64,000 bases of DNA, from positions 62,001-126,000 of the forward strand of contig NZ_DBMV01000001.1 in assembly GCF_002298975.1 (NCBI RefSeq). Reading direction: 5' to 3'. This document shows, piece by piece, positions 16,223-24,167 of this stretch. The first letter of the stretch is position 1. Each line of letters starts with the position of its first letter. Below the pieces are notes generated by a model, which ran no database searches, was not told the origin of the DNA, and saw only the letters and a program-made list of their open reading frames with translations. Position numbers and translations under genes: made by a program. Source of the DNA: Ralstonia sp. UBA689. GTDB lineage: Bacteria; Pseudomonadota; Gammaproteobacteria; Burkholderiales; Burkholderiaceae.

Positions 16223-16876
16223 ATGCTTTCCATCAATAAACATCTTCCCGCGCCGCACGGCTTGGCCTCTGTGCTGGTCAAGCGCGCACCCAAGCTGGTG
16301 CTGCCGTTCCTGGAGCGCAGCCGCAGCCGCTTGCGCGCCACGCTCGATGATGGCCGCGAGGTGGCTGTGGTGCTGCCGCGCGGCACCGTCATGCGCGGCG
16401 GCGATGTGCTCGTCACTGAAGACGGCACGCTGGTGGAAGTGCTCGCCGCACCCGAGCAGGTACTGCATGTGACCAGCGAAAACCGCCTCGCACTGATGCG
16501 TGCCGCTTACCACCTCGGCAACCGCCACACGCCCGTGCAGGTCAGCGCAGATGCGCTGCAGCTTGAAGCCGATCCGGTGCTCGAAGACATGCTCACGCGC
16601 CTGGGCGTGACCGTCGCGCATGTGGAGGCACCGTTCGAGCCCGAGGCGGGCGCCTACGGCGGTGGCCATCGCCATGGCCACGATGCAACGTTCGAAGAGG
16701 ACTACGCGGCCGCGCAGGCGCTGTACCACGAGCATCACGGGCATGAGGGGCATGAGCACGGCCACTCGCACAGTCACGGTCACAGCCACGGCCACGCGCA
16801 CGATCACGATCATGCGCATGACCACGGACACGTGCATGGCCCAGGCTGTGGCCATCACCACCATCATCATGACTAA
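16223..16876 (+). CDS. ureE: urease accessory protein UreE (nickel-binding, His-rich tail)
   Basis: A 217-residue nickel metallochaperone. Residues 1-150 form the UreE N- and C-domains (DGREVAVVLPRGTVMRGGDVL, TSENRLALMRAAYHLGNRHTPVQV). The last 60 residues are extremely His-rich, ending in six His and Asp. It delivers nickel to the UreD-UreF-UreG-apourease complex. The stop overlaps the ureF start by 8 bp within the CATCATCATGAC run. The gene lies immediately after the repeat block. A TTGACA at 16168-16173 has no good -10 partner, so its promoter is unclear. Confidence 0.95.
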   Translation: MLSINKHLPAPHGLASVLVKRAPKLVLPFLERSRSRLRATLDDGREVAVVLPRGTVMRGGDVLVTEDGTLVEVLAAPEQVLHVTSENRLALMRAAYHLGNRHTPVQVSADALQLEADPVLEDMLTRLGVTVAHVEAPFEPEAGAYGGGHRHGHDATFEEDYAAAQALYHEHHGHEGHEHGHSHSHGHSHGHAHDHDHAHDHGHVHGPGCGHHHHHHD

Positions 16877-17558
16877 CACCGCGCAACTGACCGCCTTGCT
16901 GCACCTCGCGTCGCCGGCGCTGCCGGTGGGCGCGTTCAGCTATTCGCAGGGGCTGGAGGCGGCGGTGGATGTGCAGCATGTGACAAACGAAGCATCAGCC
17001 GCGCAGTGGATTGCCGAAGGGCTCGACGTGCTCGCCGCGTGCGAGGCACCGTTGTGGTTGCTGCAATTCGCTGATTGGCAGGCAGGCCGCTTCGACGCAG
17101 TGGCCGAGCGCGATGCGTGGTTTCTCTCCACACGCGAAACGCGCGAGCTGCGTCTGGAGACCGCGCAGATGGGCTGGTCGCTCAGCCGCCTCATTCAGCA
17201 GATGGTGTGGGGCGACGATGCATTGCGTGCCGCATTGGCGGCGCGTGCGTCGGTGACGTTCCCCACCGCATTTGCGGCGGCCGCTGCCGCGCTGAATGTC
17301 GACCCGCTTGACGGCGTGACGGCCTATTGCTTTGCCTGGGTGGAGAACCAGATGGCGGCGGCGGTCAAGGCTGTGCCGCTGGGGCAGGCCGCCGGGCAGC
17401 GCATTCTCTTCGGCCTGCATGCGGCGGTGGCGCACGCGGTGGAAGAGGCGACCCGCCGCGCGGCAAGCCATCCGCCTGAACTCTCGACGTTTTCGCCTGG
17501 GCTGGGCGTGCTCTCGGCCCGGCATGAAACCCAATATTCACGGTTGTTCCGTTCTTGA
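16869..17558 (+). CDS. ureF: urease accessory protein UreF
   Basis: A 229-residue all-helical UreF beginning MTNTAQLTALLHLASPALPVGAF, followed by SYSQGLEAAV, the family hallmark, and ending in a conserved ETQYSRLFRS. It bridges UreD and UreG in the nickel-insertion complex. The start at 16869 lies inside the end of ureE. An open frame extending upstream to 16620 is an out-of-frame reading of the His-rich ureE tail. Confidence 0.95.
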   Translation: MTNTAQLTALLHLASPALPVGAFSYSQGLEAAVDVQHVTNEASAAQWIAEGLDVLAACEAPLWLLQFADWQAGRFDAVAERDAWFLSTRETRELRLETAQMGWSLSRLIQQMVWGDDALRAALAARASVTFPTAFAAAAAALNVDPLDGVTAYCFAWVENQMAAAVKAVPLGQAAGQRILFGLHAAVAHAVEEATRRAASHPPELSTFSPGLGVLSARHETQYSRLFRS

Positions 17559-17569
17559 TCCTAAACATC

Positions 17570-18190
17570 ATGCGTACCAAGAAACTTCCCGCCTTGCGCG
17601 TCGGCGTGGGCGGCCCGGTGGGCTCCGGCAAGACGACGTTGCTGGAGATGCTCTGCAAGGCCATGCGCGACCGCTATGACCTCGTCGCCATCACCAACGA
17701 TATCTACACCAAGGAAGATCAGCGCCTGCTGACCATCTCCGGCGCATTGCCGCCTGAGCGCATCATGGGCGTGGAGACGGGCGGCTGCCCGCACACCGCC
17801 ATCCGCGAAGATGCCTCGATCAACCTCGAAGCGGTCGACCGTATGCTGAGCCGGTTTCCGGATGCCGATGTCGTTTTCATCGAATCCGGCGGTGATAACC
17901 TCGCGGCCACCTTCAGCCCCGAGCTGTCGGACCTGACGATCTACGTGATCGACGTGGCGGGCGGGGAGAAGATCCCGCGCAAGGGCGGGCCGGGTATCAC
18001 CAAGTCGGATCTGCTGATCATCAATAAGACCGATCTCGCGCCGTACGTTGGGGCCTCGCTGGAAGTGATGGAGAGCGACACGCGCAAGATGCGCGGTGAC
18101 CGCCCCTTCGTGATGTGTAACCTCAAGGCGCAGGGCGGGCTGGATGAGGTCATCCGGTTCATCGAGCGGCAGGGGATGTTGGCGGCCTGA
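17570..18190 (+). CDS. ureG: urease accessory GTPase UreG
   Basis: A 206-residue SIMIBI-class GTPase. P-loop GPVGSGKT lies at about residues 16-23; the metal-binding CPH motif is in GGCPHTAIRED; IESGGDNLAATFSPELSD and the NKTD guanine-specificity motif follow. It hydrolyses GTP to drive nickel insertion into urease. The ATG at 17570 is used because the upstream TTG lies inside the ureF stop region. Last gene of the urease cluster. Confidence 0.97.
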   Translation: MRTKKLPALRVGVGGPVGSGKTTLLEMLCKAMRDRYDLVAITNDIYTKEDQRLLTISGALPPERIMGVETGGCPHTAIREDASINLEAVDRMLSRFPDADVVFIESGGDNLAATFSPELSDLTIYVIDVAGGEKIPRKGGPGITKSDLLIINKTDLAPYVGASLEVMESDTRKMRGDRPFVMCNLKAQGGLDEVIRFIERQGMLAA

Positions 18191-18266
18191 GGTGCGGGTT
18201 ACGGGGCACTCCCGACGGCATAGTGGGTCCAAACGGCTTTGATAGGCGCGCGACCGGAGGTGCCCG

Positions 18267-18569
18267 ATGGGCTCGCGACATTGGCTCCTGCTGGCAGCAA
18301 CTGTCTGGGGTGCGGTGGCGTGTACTCCGGTGGTCTCCGGCCCGTCTTACACCATGGATGTGCGGCTGCATGACGGCAAGCAGGTGCGCTGCGCCGTCAA
18401 CGCGCCGCTGGTGCGGCCCGATCCGCCGGGGCCGGCGCTGACCACGCGCGAGCGCAACGAAGCCGAGGTACTTGCGCTGCAGCCGATGCGGCTGGAGGTG
18501 GGGCCCAGGTCGCCGTATCCGACGCCTTATACGGCGCCGGATGTCCAGTGTGTTGCGCTGCCGCTTTGA
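18267..18569 (+). CDS. small putative lipoprotein
   Basis: A 100-residue protein of unknown family. The N-terminus MGSRHWLLLAATVWGAVAC looks like a lipoprotein signal with an acceptable lipobox (AVAC, Cys 19). The rest is Pro-rich (VRPDPPGPAL, SPYPTPYTAPD). CGGAGGTGCCCG upstream of the ATG gives a Shine-Dalgarno. It follows ureG by 76 bp on the same strand but has no known link to urease. Confidence 0.6.
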   Translation: MGSRHWLLLAATVWGAVACTPVVSGPSYTMDVRLHDGKQVRCAVNAPLVRPDPPGPALTTRERNEAEVLALQPMRLEVGPRSPYPTPYTAPDVQCVALPL

Positions 18570-18579
18570 ACGAGGGGCG

Positions 18580-18723
18580 CTAGTACAACCCGGGAATCCG
18601 GCGCCAGGTCCGGGCGCGGTACGCGTCGTACTCGGCGCCGAATTGCGGTTGGAGCAGGGCTTCCGCAGCGTGCACGCGTGCCACCAGCGGCGGAATCAGC
18701 AACGCAGTGAGCGCCACGCCGGC
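18580..18723 (-). pseudogene. 3' remnant of an isoprenylcysteine carboxyl methyltransferase (ICMT)-like gene
   Basis: On the minus strand the last 47 codons read AGVALTALLIPPLVARVHAAE, then EALLQPQFGAEYDAYRARTW and RRIPGLY. This matches my memory of the C-terminus of the ICMT/PEMT-like membrane methyltransferase family (E-x3-P-x-FGxEYxxYxxR-x-W-R-x-IPG). Upstream of about 18724 the frame turns into the terminator region of the neighbouring GST gene, and the SAM-binding N-terminal part is absent. It is probably a decayed gene end left by a deletion. Confidence 0.55.
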
Positions 18724-18756
18724 CACCCGTTGCCCGCATCGACGGCTCCCAAAAGA

Positions 18757-18784
18757 AAAGGCCGCATCACGCGGCCTGTTTCCC
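18757..18784 (-). terminator. rho-independent terminator after the YfcG-like GST gene
   Basis: Stem GGCCGC/GCGGCC with loop ATCAC (on the plus strand AAAAGGCCGCATCACGCGGCC). On the minus strand it is followed by TTTTCTTTT. It lies 16 bp after the stop of the GST gene. Confidence 0.8.
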
Positions 18785-18799
18785 CAGCAAAGAAGACGA

Positions 18800-19492
18800 T
18801 CAACGACGCTGATACTGCGTAGCGCCGAAGAGAATCTCCTTGGCCTTGTCATCCTGCACGGCAGGCCGTTCACTGGCCAGCACCTTCACGCCGCGTTGTA
18901 CCGCGGGGCGTTCTTCAATGGCTTCAAACCAGCGCTGCAGCTTGGGGTAATCCGACAGCTCGATCCCCTGGTTCTTCCAGCTGCGCAGCCACGGCCACGT
19001 TGCGATATCGGCGATGGAATACTCCGGGCCGCCCAGATACTTGGATTCGGACAGACGCTTGTCGATCACGCCATACAGGCGCTTGGCCTCGTTCGTGTAG
19101 CGGTTGATCGCGTATTCAATTTTTTCCGGCGCATAGATGCGAAAGTGGTGTGCCTGGCCGAGCATCGGGCCGACGCCGCCCATCTGGAACATCACCCATT
19201 GCAGCACTTCATATTTGCCGCGCACGTCGTCGGGCATGAACTTGCCCGTCTTGCCGGCGAGGTACAGCAGGATTGCGCCTGATTCGAACAGCGAGATGGG
19301 TTTGCCGTCCGGGCCGTCGTGATCGACGATGGCCGGGATCTTGTTGTTCGGGCTGATCTTGAGGAAGTCGGGCTTGAACTGGTCACCGGCGCCGATGTTG
19401 ATGCCGTGAACGCGGTAGGGCAGCCCGCACTCCTCCAGCATGATGTGCACCTTATGCCCGTTGGGCGTGGCCCAGCTATAGACGTCGATCAT
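18800..19492 (-). CDS. glutathione S-transferase, YfcG-like (Nu class)
   Basis: A 230-residue GST-fold protein. The N-terminal thioredoxin-like domain has MIDVYSWATPNGHKVHIMLE and ISPNNKIPAIVDHDGPDG, with SLFESGAILLYLA binding glutathione. The C-terminal helical domain includes GGVGPMLGQAHHF and YSIADIATWPW. These segments follow E. coli YfcG, a disulfide-bond oxidoreductase that binds GSH or GSSG. The start at 19492 is chosen at MIDVYSW; upstream in-frame codons add a non-homologous tail. It probably belongs to the operon with the dehydrogenase and thioesterase upstream, although a terminator lies between them. Confidence 0.88.
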   Translation of the reverse strand: MIDVYSWATPNGHKVHIMLEECGLPYRVHGINIGAGDQFKPDFLKISPNNKIPAIVDHDGPDGKPISLFESGAILLYLAGKTGKFMPDDVRGKYEVLQWVMFQMGGVGPMLGQAHHFRIYAPEKIEYAINRYTNEAKRLYGVIDKRLSESKYLGGPEYSIADIATWPWLRSWKNQGIELSDYPKLQRWFEAIEERPAVQRGVKVLASERPAVQDDKAKEILFGATQYQRR

Positions 19493-19577
19493 GACTTGCG
19501 TGCTCCTGAGCAGGAAAGAGGGGAGAGCCGACCATTCAAGCACAGAACACGAAAACGCGCAGACGGCGGCCGCGGGC

Positions 19578-19603
19578 AAAAAAAATCCCCGCAAAACGCG
19601 GGG
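19578..19603 (-). terminator. rho-independent terminator after the ACAD11-like gene
   Basis: Plus-strand AAAAAAAATCCCCGCAAAAC followed by GCGGGG: stem CCCCGC/GCGGGG with loop AAAAC. On the minus strand the stem is followed by eight T. It lies 37 bp after the acyl-CoA dehydrogenase stop and just upstream of the GST gene. Confidence 0.85.
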
Positions 19604-19639
19604 AATAAGGAGTGAACGGTAGAAAAACGTGCGGCGATA

Positions 19640-20902
19640 TCAGGCGCCGCGCGTGACGGGCATATCGGCCACGTCGGCCAGCTTGTGCAGGTGCTTGGCC
19701 AGTTCCAGCTTGGCGATGGCTGCACGGTGCACCTCGTCCGGGCCGTCGGCCAGGCGCAGGGTGCGTTGGTGCGCATAGGCCGAAGCCAGCGGGAAGTCGC
19801 CCGACACGCCGCCGCCGCCGTGTGCCTGGATCGCCCAGTCGACGATCTGGCAGGCGATGTTCGGAGCCACGACCTTGATCATCGCAATCTCGGCCTTGGC
19901 GACCTTGTTGCCGACGGTGTCCATCATGTACGCGGCCTTGAGCGTGAGCAGGCGCGCCTGCTCGATCATGCAGCGTGCCTCGGCAATGCGCTCGTGCCAG
20001 ACGCTGTGCTGGGCGATCGGCTTGCCGAAGGCGACGCGCGTCGTGAGGCGCTTGCACATCAGTTCCAGCGCGCGCTCGGCAATGCCGATGCTGCGCATGC
20101 AGTGATGGATGCGGCCCGGGCCCAGGCGGCCCTGCGCAATCTCGAAGCCGCGGCCTTCGCCCAGCAGGATGTTGCCGACCGGCACGCGAACGTTCTTCAG
20201 GTCGACTTCCATGTGGCCGTGCGGTGCGTCGTCGTAGCCGAACACCGTCAGCGGACGCATGACGGTGATGCCCGGCGCGTTGGCCGGCACTACGATCATC
20301 GATTGCTGCTCGTGGCGGCCCGCATCCGGGTTGGTCTTGCCCATGACGATGTACACGGCGCAGCGCGGGTCGCCAGCGCCGGAAGACCACCATTTGCGGC
20401 CGTTGATGACGTATTCGTCGCCCTGGCGCTCGATGCGGCATTCAATGTTGGTGGCGTCCGACGAGGCCACGGCCGGCTCGGTCATCAGGAAAGCCGAGCG
20501 GATCTCGCCGCGCAGCAGCGGCTCCAGCCAGCGGTCTTTCAGTGCTTCCGATGCGTAGCGCTCCAGCGTTTCCATGTTGCCGGTGTCGGGCGCGGAGCAG
20601 TTGAACACCTCCGGCGCCCAGGGCACGCGGCCCATGATCTCGCACAGCGGGGCGTATTCCAGGTTCGACAGGCCTTCCGGCGCGCGCGGCGATTGCGGCA
20701 GGAACAGGTTCCACAGCCCGGCCTTGCGCGCCAGCGGCTTGAGTTCTTCGATGACCTTGGTGGGGATCCACGCGTTACCGGCCCGGCGGTTGGCTTCCAC
20801 CTCTTCGTGGAAGCGGTGCTCGTTCGGGTAGATGTGCTGGTCGAAGAATTCAAGCAGGCGGGCCTGCATTTCCTTGACCTTGGGTGTGTAGTCGAAATTC
20901 AT
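19640..20902 (-). CDS. acyl-CoA dehydrogenase, ACAD11/LvaC-like
   Basis: A 420-residue acyl-CoA dehydrogenase starting MNFDYTPKVKEMQARLLEFF. It carries MTEPAVASSDATNIEC, INGRKWWSSGAGDPRC, GEGRGFEIAQGRLGPGRIHH and QAHGGGGVSGDFPLA. This is the subfamily that forms the C-terminal half of vertebrate ACAD11. Those enzymes, like bacterial LvaC, convert a phosphorylated 4-hydroxyacyl-CoA towards the 3-hydroxy isomer. The matching kinase half is encoded separately at 24598-25683. It lies 53 bp downstream of a thioesterase gene in the same direction and has its own terminator. Confidence 0.88.
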   Translation of the reverse strand: MNFDYTPKVKEMQARLLEFFDQHIYPNEHRFHEEVEANRRAGNAWIPTKVIEELKPLARKAGLWNLFLPQSPRAPEGLSNLEYAPLCEIMGRVPWAPEVFNCSAPDTGNMETLERYASEALKDRWLEPLLRGEIRSAFLMTEPAVASSDATNIECRIERQGDEYVINGRKWWSSGAGDPRCAVYIVMGKTNPDAGRHEQQSMIVVPANAPGITVMRPLTVFGYDDAPHGHMEVDLKNVRVPVGNILLGEGRGFEIAQGRLGPGRIHHCMRSIGIAERALELMCKRLTTRVAFGKPIAQHSVWHERIAEARCMIEQARLLTLKAAYMMDTVGNKVAKAEIAMIKVVAPNIACQIVDWAIQAHGGGGVSGDFPLASAYAHQRTLRLADGPDEVHRAAIAKLELAKHLHKLADVADMPVTRGA

Positions 20903-20955
20903 GGCGTCTCCTCAGGAAATCTCGAAACCTCGAACGGGCAATGCATCAAGTCGGT

Positions 20956-21408
20956 TCAGACGGTCTCGGCGATGCGTCCGCCGAGCACTGCAAACACGGC
21001 ACTCGCGCGCGCGACCAGCCGGTCGCCACGATGGAACAGGGCCTGCGCAAAGGCCAGTTTGCTGCCGGTGCGCAAACCTTCTGGGGTGATCTCGATCCAG
21101 TCGCCTTCACCAGCCGAGGCGATGAAGTCGACCGTCAGGCTGGCGGTGGACATGGCGATCGCGCCGCCGTTGCCGTCACCCGGTTCGGCCAGGCAATAGC
21201 CGAGCGCCGCATCGGCCAGCGAGGCCACCACGCCGCCATGCAGGATGCCGCGCCGGTTCAGGTGGTGATGGCCCACGTGAAAGCCCATCACCATCGACGG
21301 CCCCATGCCACGGGCATAGACCGGCCCCAGCATTGTCAGGAAGGGGCTCGGCTTGTTCAGCTTTTCAAAGCCGGCGGGCACGGTCAGGTTGTCGGTGGCT
21401 GTGGTCAT
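20956..21408 (-). CDS. PaaI-type hotdog thioesterase
   Basis: A 150-residue single hotdog-domain protein of the PaaI/acyl-CoA thioesterase group. The signature is HHLNRRGILHGGVVASLADAALGY, containing the HGG and the acidic residue used in catalysis, followed by STASLTVDFIASAGEGDW. It probably hydrolyses an acyl-CoA. First gene of the minus-strand operon that continues with the ACAD11-like dehydrogenase, and divergent from a LysR gene 92 bp away that may control it. Confidence 0.85.
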   Translation of the reverse strand: MTTATDNLTVPAGFEKLNKPSPFLTMLGPVYARGMGPSMVMGFHVGHHHLNRRGILHGGVVASLADAALGYCLAEPGDGNGGAIAMSTASLTVDFIASAGEGDWIEITPEGLRTGSKLAFAQALFHRGDRLVARASAVFAVLGGRIAETV

Positions 21409-21500
21409 GGCGCATGGCCTCTCTCACATCGATGCACGCAGCATAAGCCTTCACCTACAATAAGAGAAATGAATTTAATAGATTGCCGTTCATCAATGTC

Positions 21501-22448
21501 ATGCATATATCCCGTGTCGATCTGAACCTGTTCGTTGTCTTTGACGCCATCTACACGGAAGGCGGGATCACGGCGGCTGCGCGCACGCTCAACCTGACGC
21601 AGCCGGCGGTCAGCCACGCGCTGGGGCGGCTGCGCGAGCTGTTCGACGACGCGCTGTTCGAGCGGCGCGGGCAGGGCATGGTGCCGACGCCGCTGGCGCG
21701 CACGCTTGTTGCCGAGGTGCGCACCGCGCTGCAGGGCTTTGAGCGCACTTTGCGTGAGGGCACGCGTTTCGACCCCGCCGTGAGCGAGCGCCGCTTCACC
21801 CTCTCGATGCGCGATGCGCTGGAGGCCACGCTGCTGCCGCCCCTGATGGCGGCCATCGCCAAGGAAGCGCCGCGCATCGACGTGACGACCGTGCGCGGAG
21901 ACCGCCGCCAGCTTGAAGCCGAGTTGCTGGCCGGCACCATCGACGCGGCGGCGGACATTCTGCTGCCGGCATCGCCGGCTATTCGCCATGCGTCGCTGCT
22001 GAGCGATCCGATGGTGGTGCTGGCGCGTCCCGGGCACCCCATCGCGCACGAACCGCTTACGCTCGAGCGCTATCTGGCGTGCGAGCACGTGCACGTGTCG
22101 TCAAGGCGACGGGGCGCCGGGCTCGAGGATGTGGAGTTGCGCCGGCTCGGGCACGAGCGGCGGGTGAGGCTGCGCTGTCAGCACTACCCGGCGGCGTGCA
22201 GGGTGGTGAGCTGCACGGATCTGCTCGCCACTTTGCCGATCCGCTATGCACGCATCGCCAACGAGCCGTACGGCAACGTCATGCTGCCGCTGCCGTTCAA
22301 CGTGCAGCCGCTGGAGCTTTACTTGTATTGGCACACCAACAGCGACCAGGATGCCGCCAGCCGCTGGCTGCGGGATCACGTGTTCGCCGCGATGGCCGAA
22401 GTGGCCTTGGACGATGCCGCTGCTGCCTTTGGCGACGGGAACGGATAG
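21501..22448 (+). CDS. LysR-family transcriptional regulator
   Basis: A 315-residue LysR regulator of the NodD/PnbR-like group, beginning MHISRVDLNLFVVFDAIYTEGGITAAAR. The winged helix-turn-helix spans residues 8-65 (LTQPAVSHALGRLRELFDD). The effector domain follows from about residue 95. A TTG six codons upstream is ignored in favour of this ATG. It is divergent from the thioesterase/ACAD11-like operon across an A/T-rich 92-bp gap, the classic LysR arrangement, so it likely controls that operon. Its 3' end overlaps the convergent second LysR gene by 73 bp. Confidence 0.9.
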   Translation: MHISRVDLNLFVVFDAIYTEGGITAAARTLNLTQPAVSHALGRLRELFDDALFERRGQGMVPTPLARTLVAEVRTALQGFERTLREGTRFDPAVSERRFTLSMRDALEATLLPPLMAAIAKEAPRIDVTTVRGDRRQLEAELLAGTIDAAADILLPASPAIRHASLLSDPMVVLARPGHPIAHEPLTLERYLACEHVHVSSRRRGAGLEDVELRRLGHERRVRLRCQHYPAACRVVSCTDLLATLPIRYARIANEPYGNVMLPLPFNVQPLELYLYWHTNSDQDAASRWLRDHVFAAMAEVALDDAAAAFGDGNG

Positions 22449-23344
22449 CGCGCGCTGAATTCTGCAAAGCGCGCAGCGAGAAAATCCGCGCACGCCGTCA
22501 GCCGCGCCGGGCGATGGCGGCGGGCGAGGCTCACAAGCTGCAGCGGCGTGGGCGCATGGCTCCACGCCGGAAGCGCCACCTCCAGCCGTCCGGCGTACAC
22601 ATCCTGCGCCACATCCAGCCACGACTTGAATGCCAGCCCACGCCCCGCGATGGCCCAGTCGCGCACCACGGCTCCGTCATCGCACTGGAAATCGCCGCGC
22701 ACGTCCATGGGGGCCGGGCCGCTGGCGTGAGTGAGCTGCCAGCGCGTGACCGGCTCGCCATTGCGCAGCAGGATCAGGCAGCGGTGATCGGCGAGATCGC
22801 TTGGATGTGCGGGGCGACCATGGCGCTTGAAGTACGACGGCGCCCCCACGATCACGCGCGGATGCGAAGCCAACGGCCGCCGCACCAGCGCCGAATCCTG
22901 CAGGTGTCCGTAGCGCAGCGCGAAGTCGAGGTCTTCGCGCATCAGGTCGGCCAGCCGATCGCCCAGCACCAGCGTGATGCGCACGCCGGGGTGCTCGTCG
23001 CAAAACGCGTCGAGCCACGGGCGCAGGATGTGTCGCCCCAGGTCTGACGGGGCAGCAATGCGGATCGGGCCGGCCAGCTCGGTGCGGTCTTGCCCCAGGC
23101 TTTCCGCGCCTTCATCCAACGCCTCCAGGGCCTGTCTTGCATACCCTAGATATCGGTGGCCAGCTTCGGTCGGCCGCATGCTGCGCGTGGTGCGCTCGAA
23201 CAGGCGTGCACCCAGTTCGCCTTCGACGCGCTTGAGCGCCGCGCTGGCCGTGGCGGGCAGCCAGCCGAGCTGCCGGGCGGCGGCCGAGAGGTTGCCGGCA
23301 TCGGCAATGCGCACCAATAGGCGGAGGTCATCAAGGGCGATCAT
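22376..23344 (-). CDS. LysR-family transcriptional regulator
   Basis: A 322-residue LysR regulator, MIALDDLRLLVRIADAGNLS, with a helix-turn-helix ARQLGWLPATASAALKRVEG and RLFERTTRSMRPTEAG. It belongs to the CrgA/AaeR-like group by its start. The effector-binding domain covers about residues 90-300. It is divergent from the SDR/VOC pair, and the 118-bp gap holds an inverted repeat TCATCAAA...TTTGATGA, a likely binding site. Its last 73 bp overlap the end of the other LysR gene in opposite orientation. Confidence 0.9.
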   Translation of the reverse strand: MIALDDLRLLVRIADAGNLSAAARQLGWLPATASAALKRVEGELGARLFERTTRSMRPTEAGHRYLGYARQALEALDEGAESLGQDRTELAGPIRIAAPSDLGRHILRPWLDAFCDEHPGVRITLVLGDRLADLMREDLDFALRYGHLQDSALVRRPLASHPRVIVGAPSYFKRHGRPAHPSDLADHRCLILLRNGEPVTRWQLTHASGPAPMDVRGDFQCDDGAVVRDWAIAGRGLAFKSWLDVAQDVYAGRLEVALPAWSHAPTPLQLVSLARRHRPARLTACADFLAARFAEFSARYPFPSPKAAAASSKATSAIAANT

Positions 23345-23365
23345 TGTCAAAGAAGGTTTGGAAAA

Positions 23366-23406
23366 TCATCAAAGCATAGCCAGATTATGGTGTTCTTGTT
23401 TGATGA
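23366..23406. promoter_or_regulatory. inverted repeat, candidate LysR site in the SDR/LysR divergent promoter
   Basis: TCATCAAA (23366-23373) and TTTGATGA (23399-23406) form a perfect 8-bp inverted repeat separated by 25 bp. It lies between the start of the minus-strand LysR gene and the SDR gene. Location and dyad symmetry fit a LysR regulatory region; binding is inferred. Confidence 0.45.
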
Positions 23407-23462
23407 AAGAATGGCCGCAATTGATCTACGGTTTTTCTCTCTCTTCTCAAAGGAGCGTTGAC

Positions 23463-24167
23463 ATGACTTCGAAGACGTTGCAGGGCCAATCGGTGGTGGT
23501 GCTGGGTGGGACGGCTGGCATCGGGCAGGCGGTGGCGCGCGCCGCGGCGGCGGCCGGTGCCAACGTCGCGGTACTGGGCCGTTCGGCCAGGACCGGCGAC
23601 GGTATCCAGGGCATTGCCGTCGATGCGAACGACACCGTGGCGCTGGCCGGCGCGCTGGCGCAGGCCGCCGCCGTCGGCAAGATCGACCACCTCGTCATCA
23701 CCATCGGCTCGCGCGCGAGCCCGCCGCCGTTCGCCTCGCTGCAACTGGCAGACCTGCAGATCGGCTTCGGCACCAAGCTGTTTGCCGCGCTGATGGCGGT
23801 GCAGGCCGCGCTGCCGCATCTGGCCGAGCGGGCGTCGATCACGCTCACGTCGGGGCTGCTCTCGCGCAAGCCGACGGCGACGGGGTTGCTGCGTGCGTCG
23901 ATCAACGCGGCGGTGGAGGCGGCGGGTAAGAACCTGGCGAAGGAACTCGCGCCGCGCCGCGTCAACGTAGTGAGTCCCGGCGTGGTCGATACGGAAGTGT
24001 GGGGTGCACCGGCCGATCGTGAGGTTATGCTTTTGCGCATCGGCAGCGGGCTGCCGGTCGGCCGCGTGGGCACGCCGGAAGACCTCGCCCAAGGCTATCT
24101 GCTGGCCATGACCAACGGCTTCATGACCGGCGCCATCATCGACATCGAAGGAGGCGGTTTGCTATGA
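23463..24167 (+). CDS. SDR-family protein lacking the catalytic Tyr/Lys
   Basis: A 234-residue short-chain dehydrogenase/reductase fold. The NAD(P) motif is GGTAGIG (residues 16-22), and ELAPRRVNVVSPGVVDTEVW and the C-terminal GAIIDIEGGG are typical. The active-site segment, however, reads LLRASINAAVEAAGKNLAKEL. Aligned on AAVEA, the YxxxK positions hold Arg and Asn, so normal SDR catalysis is doubtful. The ATG follows AAAGGAGCGTTGAC. It overlaps the VOC gene by 4 bp and is divergent from a LysR regulator. Confidence 0.8.
   Translation: MTSKTLQGQSVVVLGGTAGIGQAVARAAAAAGANVAVLGRSARTGDGIQGIAVDANDTVALAGALAQAAAVGKIDHLVITIGSRASPPPFASLQLADLQIGFGTKLFAALMAVQAALPHLAERASITLTSGLLSRKPTATGLLRASINAAVEAAGKNLAKELAPRRVNVVSPGVVDTEVWGAPADREVMLLRIGSGLPVGRVGTPEDLAQGYLLAMTNGFMTGAIIDIEGGGLL

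Noticed and set aside
16620..16868. N-terminal extension of UreF
   Set aside because: The extra 83 codons are an out-of-frame reading of the His-rich ureE tail (Met/Thr/Arg-rich) and have no counterpart in UreF proteins.
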